Under the pieces are notes generated by a model that ran no database searches, was not told where the DNA came from, and saw only the letters and a program-made list of their open reading frames with translations. Positions 62,741 through 64,000 of a stretch of 64,000 nucleotides of DNA are shown here, in pieces. The translations under genes were made by a program, and so were the position numbers. Every line of letters begins with the position of its first letter. Position 1 is the stretch's first letter. Source of the DNA: Phycisphaerales bacterium UBA2402 (lineage in GTDB: Bacteria > Planctomycetota > Phycisphaerae > Phycisphaerales > UBA1924); assembly GCA_002343715.1 (NCBI GenBank), contig DDSA01000208.1, forward strand, positions 29,147 to 93,146. The letters run 5' to 3'.

Positions 62741-62827
62741 CGGCGTGCGGTTCCTCGAGAATAAAGGCGGAAGGTTACAGGGTACGACGTCCGCCGTCGG
62801 GGTCAACCCGCCATAAAGTACCTTTGA

Positions 62828-63877
62828 GTGCCTCCCCCGGTTCCCACACCCTCGGAACTTTCGGCCAAAGGCGGCCCCCATCGGCACCCGGTCACTCGAA
62901 TCACGCCCGATCTGGCTTTCGCCGCGGCGTGCCGACTGGTGAGCCAATCAAACGCCAACATCGAACATGCTGCGCGTCGGCTGGTCGCCTCCTCTTCTTC
63001 GCACGGTATCGATCTCTCACTTGTTTGGGGAACGGTTGAATACCGAACCACGAAACCCAACGTATTCGTGCGTCAGGCGTGTCTCGCGGTCCTCGGGGCA
63101 GGAAAGACCGCGATGATGTTCGTCAGTGAACCTCCACGCTCCGGAGATCCAGGCGGAACCTCCAAAGGTATCGAAGAACGGTCAGACTGTGTTCGGGCGG
63201 CGTGCGAGTTCCTCGCGGGTCGCGTCTCTGCTCCAGTCCGTATCGCTCAAGCACTCCCGGACCACAAAGAGAGTTGGGCGGTTGAATCGTTCCGGATTGC
63301 CGGGTTCCTGAAAGTCGGCGACCTGATGTACATGAAGCGGGTCGGGGTTGAGCCTCACAATCCCCATCCCTCCAACTCCTGGCCCAAAGGCGTCGAAATT
63401 ACGGCATTTGCCGAGTTGGCGCATCAGAGTGAGCACGCCGCGCACGCGGCGGTCGTAAACGCACTCGACAGGTCCTATGAAGGGACCCTGGATTGCCCCG
63501 AACTCTGCGGATTGCGAGATACAGCGGACGTGGCTCAGTCGCATAGAGCCACAGGGGAGTTCGATCCGACTCTCTGGTGGATCGTGAAACTGGACGGGAT
63601 ACCGCACGGATGCCTGCTCCTGAATCCGTGCAGGGAGCTCCGCAGCGTGGAACTGGTCTACCTTGGACTCTCACCGGCGCTCCGAGGGAGCGGCCTGGCC
63701 CGCGGACTTCTCTCGTGGGGCCTTTCCCGGGCCGCGAAGGGCAGGTCCAACTGGGATGTCACGTGCGCGGTGGACAGTCGAAACACGCCCGCGTTGAAGT
63801 TGTACCGCGGCTTGGGTTTTCGAGAAGGCGCCCGACGTGTGGCGCTCGTCAAGGTGCTCGGAAATCCGAAAGCCTGA
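62828..63877 (+). CDS. GNAT-family acetyltransferase (two-domain type)
   Basis: 349 residues starting at GTG. The C-terminal GNAT fold is clear: VYLGLSPALRGSGLARGLLSWGLSRAA with the Q/RxxGxG/A acetyl-CoA loop, and TCAVDSRNTPALKLYRGLGFRE. The N-terminal half looks like a degenerate second GNAT domain (ACEFLAGRVSAPVRIAQALP, ESFRIAGFLKVGDLMYMKR), so it may be a tandem protein as in mycothiol-synthase-like enzymes. The substrate is unknown. Confidence 0.82.
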   Translation: MPPPVPTPSELSAKGGPHRHPVTRITPDLAFAAACRLVSQSNANIEHAARRLVASSSSHGIDLSLVWGTVEYRTTKPNVFVRQACLAVLGAGKTAMMFVSEPPRSGDPGGTSKGIEERSDCVRAACEFLAGRVSAPVRIAQALPDHKESWAVESFRIAGFLKVGDLMYMKRVGVEPHNPHPSNSWPKGVEITAFAELAHQSEHAAHAAVVNALDRSYEGTLDCPELCGLRDTADVAQSHRATGEFDPTLWWIVKLDGIPHGCLLLNPCRELRSVELVYLGLSPALRGSGLARGLLSWGLSRAAKGRSNWDVTCAVDSRNTPALKLYRGLGFREGARRVALVKVLGNPKA

Positions 63878-63909
63878 ATTCACTGCTGTCCGTGCGGTTT
63901 TGCACGTGC

Positions 63910-63957
63910 TTATCCACAGCCCGACGGCAAAAGTGGAAAAAAAAAAAGTGTGGATCG
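63910..63957. promoter_or_regulatory. DnaA boxes, possible oriC or dnaA-proximal region
   Basis: TTATCCACA (63910-63918) is a perfect consensus DnaA box. Thirty bases on, TGTGGATCG (63949-63957) is an inverted box with seven of nine matches, and between them lies an A-tract of 11 (63937-63947). Such clusters precede dnaA or mark oriC. The window ends 43 bases later, so only the edge is visible. Confidence 0.6.
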
Positions 63958-64000
63958 CTTTCTTCGTAAAAAACGCCCCGCGCTCGACGCGGCCCCATCG

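Overview
The window most likely comes from the chromosome of a Phycisphaerae-type planctomycete. The clues are high GC with many GTG/TTG starts, two secreted proteins carrying the planctomycete LEPR-XLL N-terminal motif, an exosortase with its EpsI partner and a substrate ending in an IPLPPAAYAG-type sorting tail, a secreted protein with a dockerin-like CPADIN...DGxD tail, and a helix-turn-helix/receiver regulator with the domains in reversed order. This is inference from protein families; no rRNA or other direct taxonomic marker is present.

Region 1 (about 1-26 kb, all on the minus strand) is an exopolysaccharide and surface-assembly locus. Read 5' to 3' on the minus strand it runs: NusG/UpxY-like antiterminator; giant secreted GH56 hyaluronidase-like / fibronectin-III / beta-helix protein; GT-A-like protein; polysaccharide deacetylase; pyruvyl transferase; GT4; Wzx-type flippase; Wzy/O-antigen-ligase-like protein; GT2; second deacetylase; GT4; NAD-sugar epimerase; GT2; UDP-HexNAc-type dehydrogenase; WecG/TagA transferase; nucleotidyltransferase-like protein; exosortase; EpsI; and a Wzz/Wzc-like protein that runs off the left edge. 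Many junctions are ATGA, GTGA or TGATG overlaps, which suggests translational coupling. Together the genes can make nucleotide sugars, build a lipid-linked repeat, flip, polymerise and decorate it, and anchor sorted proteins in the same envelope.

Region 2 (26-28 kb) holds the likely exosortase substrate with a strong terminator, then an AT-rich gap with palindromes and a run of hairpins, and a doubtful small ORF.

Region 3 (28-51.4 kb) is mixed: a LivHMGF importer without its binding protein, two regulators, TsaB, an outer-membrane barrel, an HU protein, two paralogous LEPR-XLL secreted proteins, an oligopeptide-binding protein, MoaA, a succinate dehydrogenase/fumarate reductase operon with an unusual anchor, an astacin protease fused to a beta-helix and dockerin-like tail, and endonuclease III.

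Region 4 (51.5-57.7 kb) is a tight three-gene operon: GAF-GAF-HlyD, PqqD-like/M50 protease/HlyD, and a short SecA paralogue. It looks like an undescribed export or processing system and, with the GH56 protein, is the most interesting part of the window.

Region 5 (57.7-64 kb) is housekeeping and regulation: Obg, PilZ, Fur, an FHA/sigma-factor pair, bL27, a secreted protein and a GNAT protein. The window ends with a consensus DnaA box, a second weaker box and an A-tract, so the replication origin or dnaA may lie just beyond.
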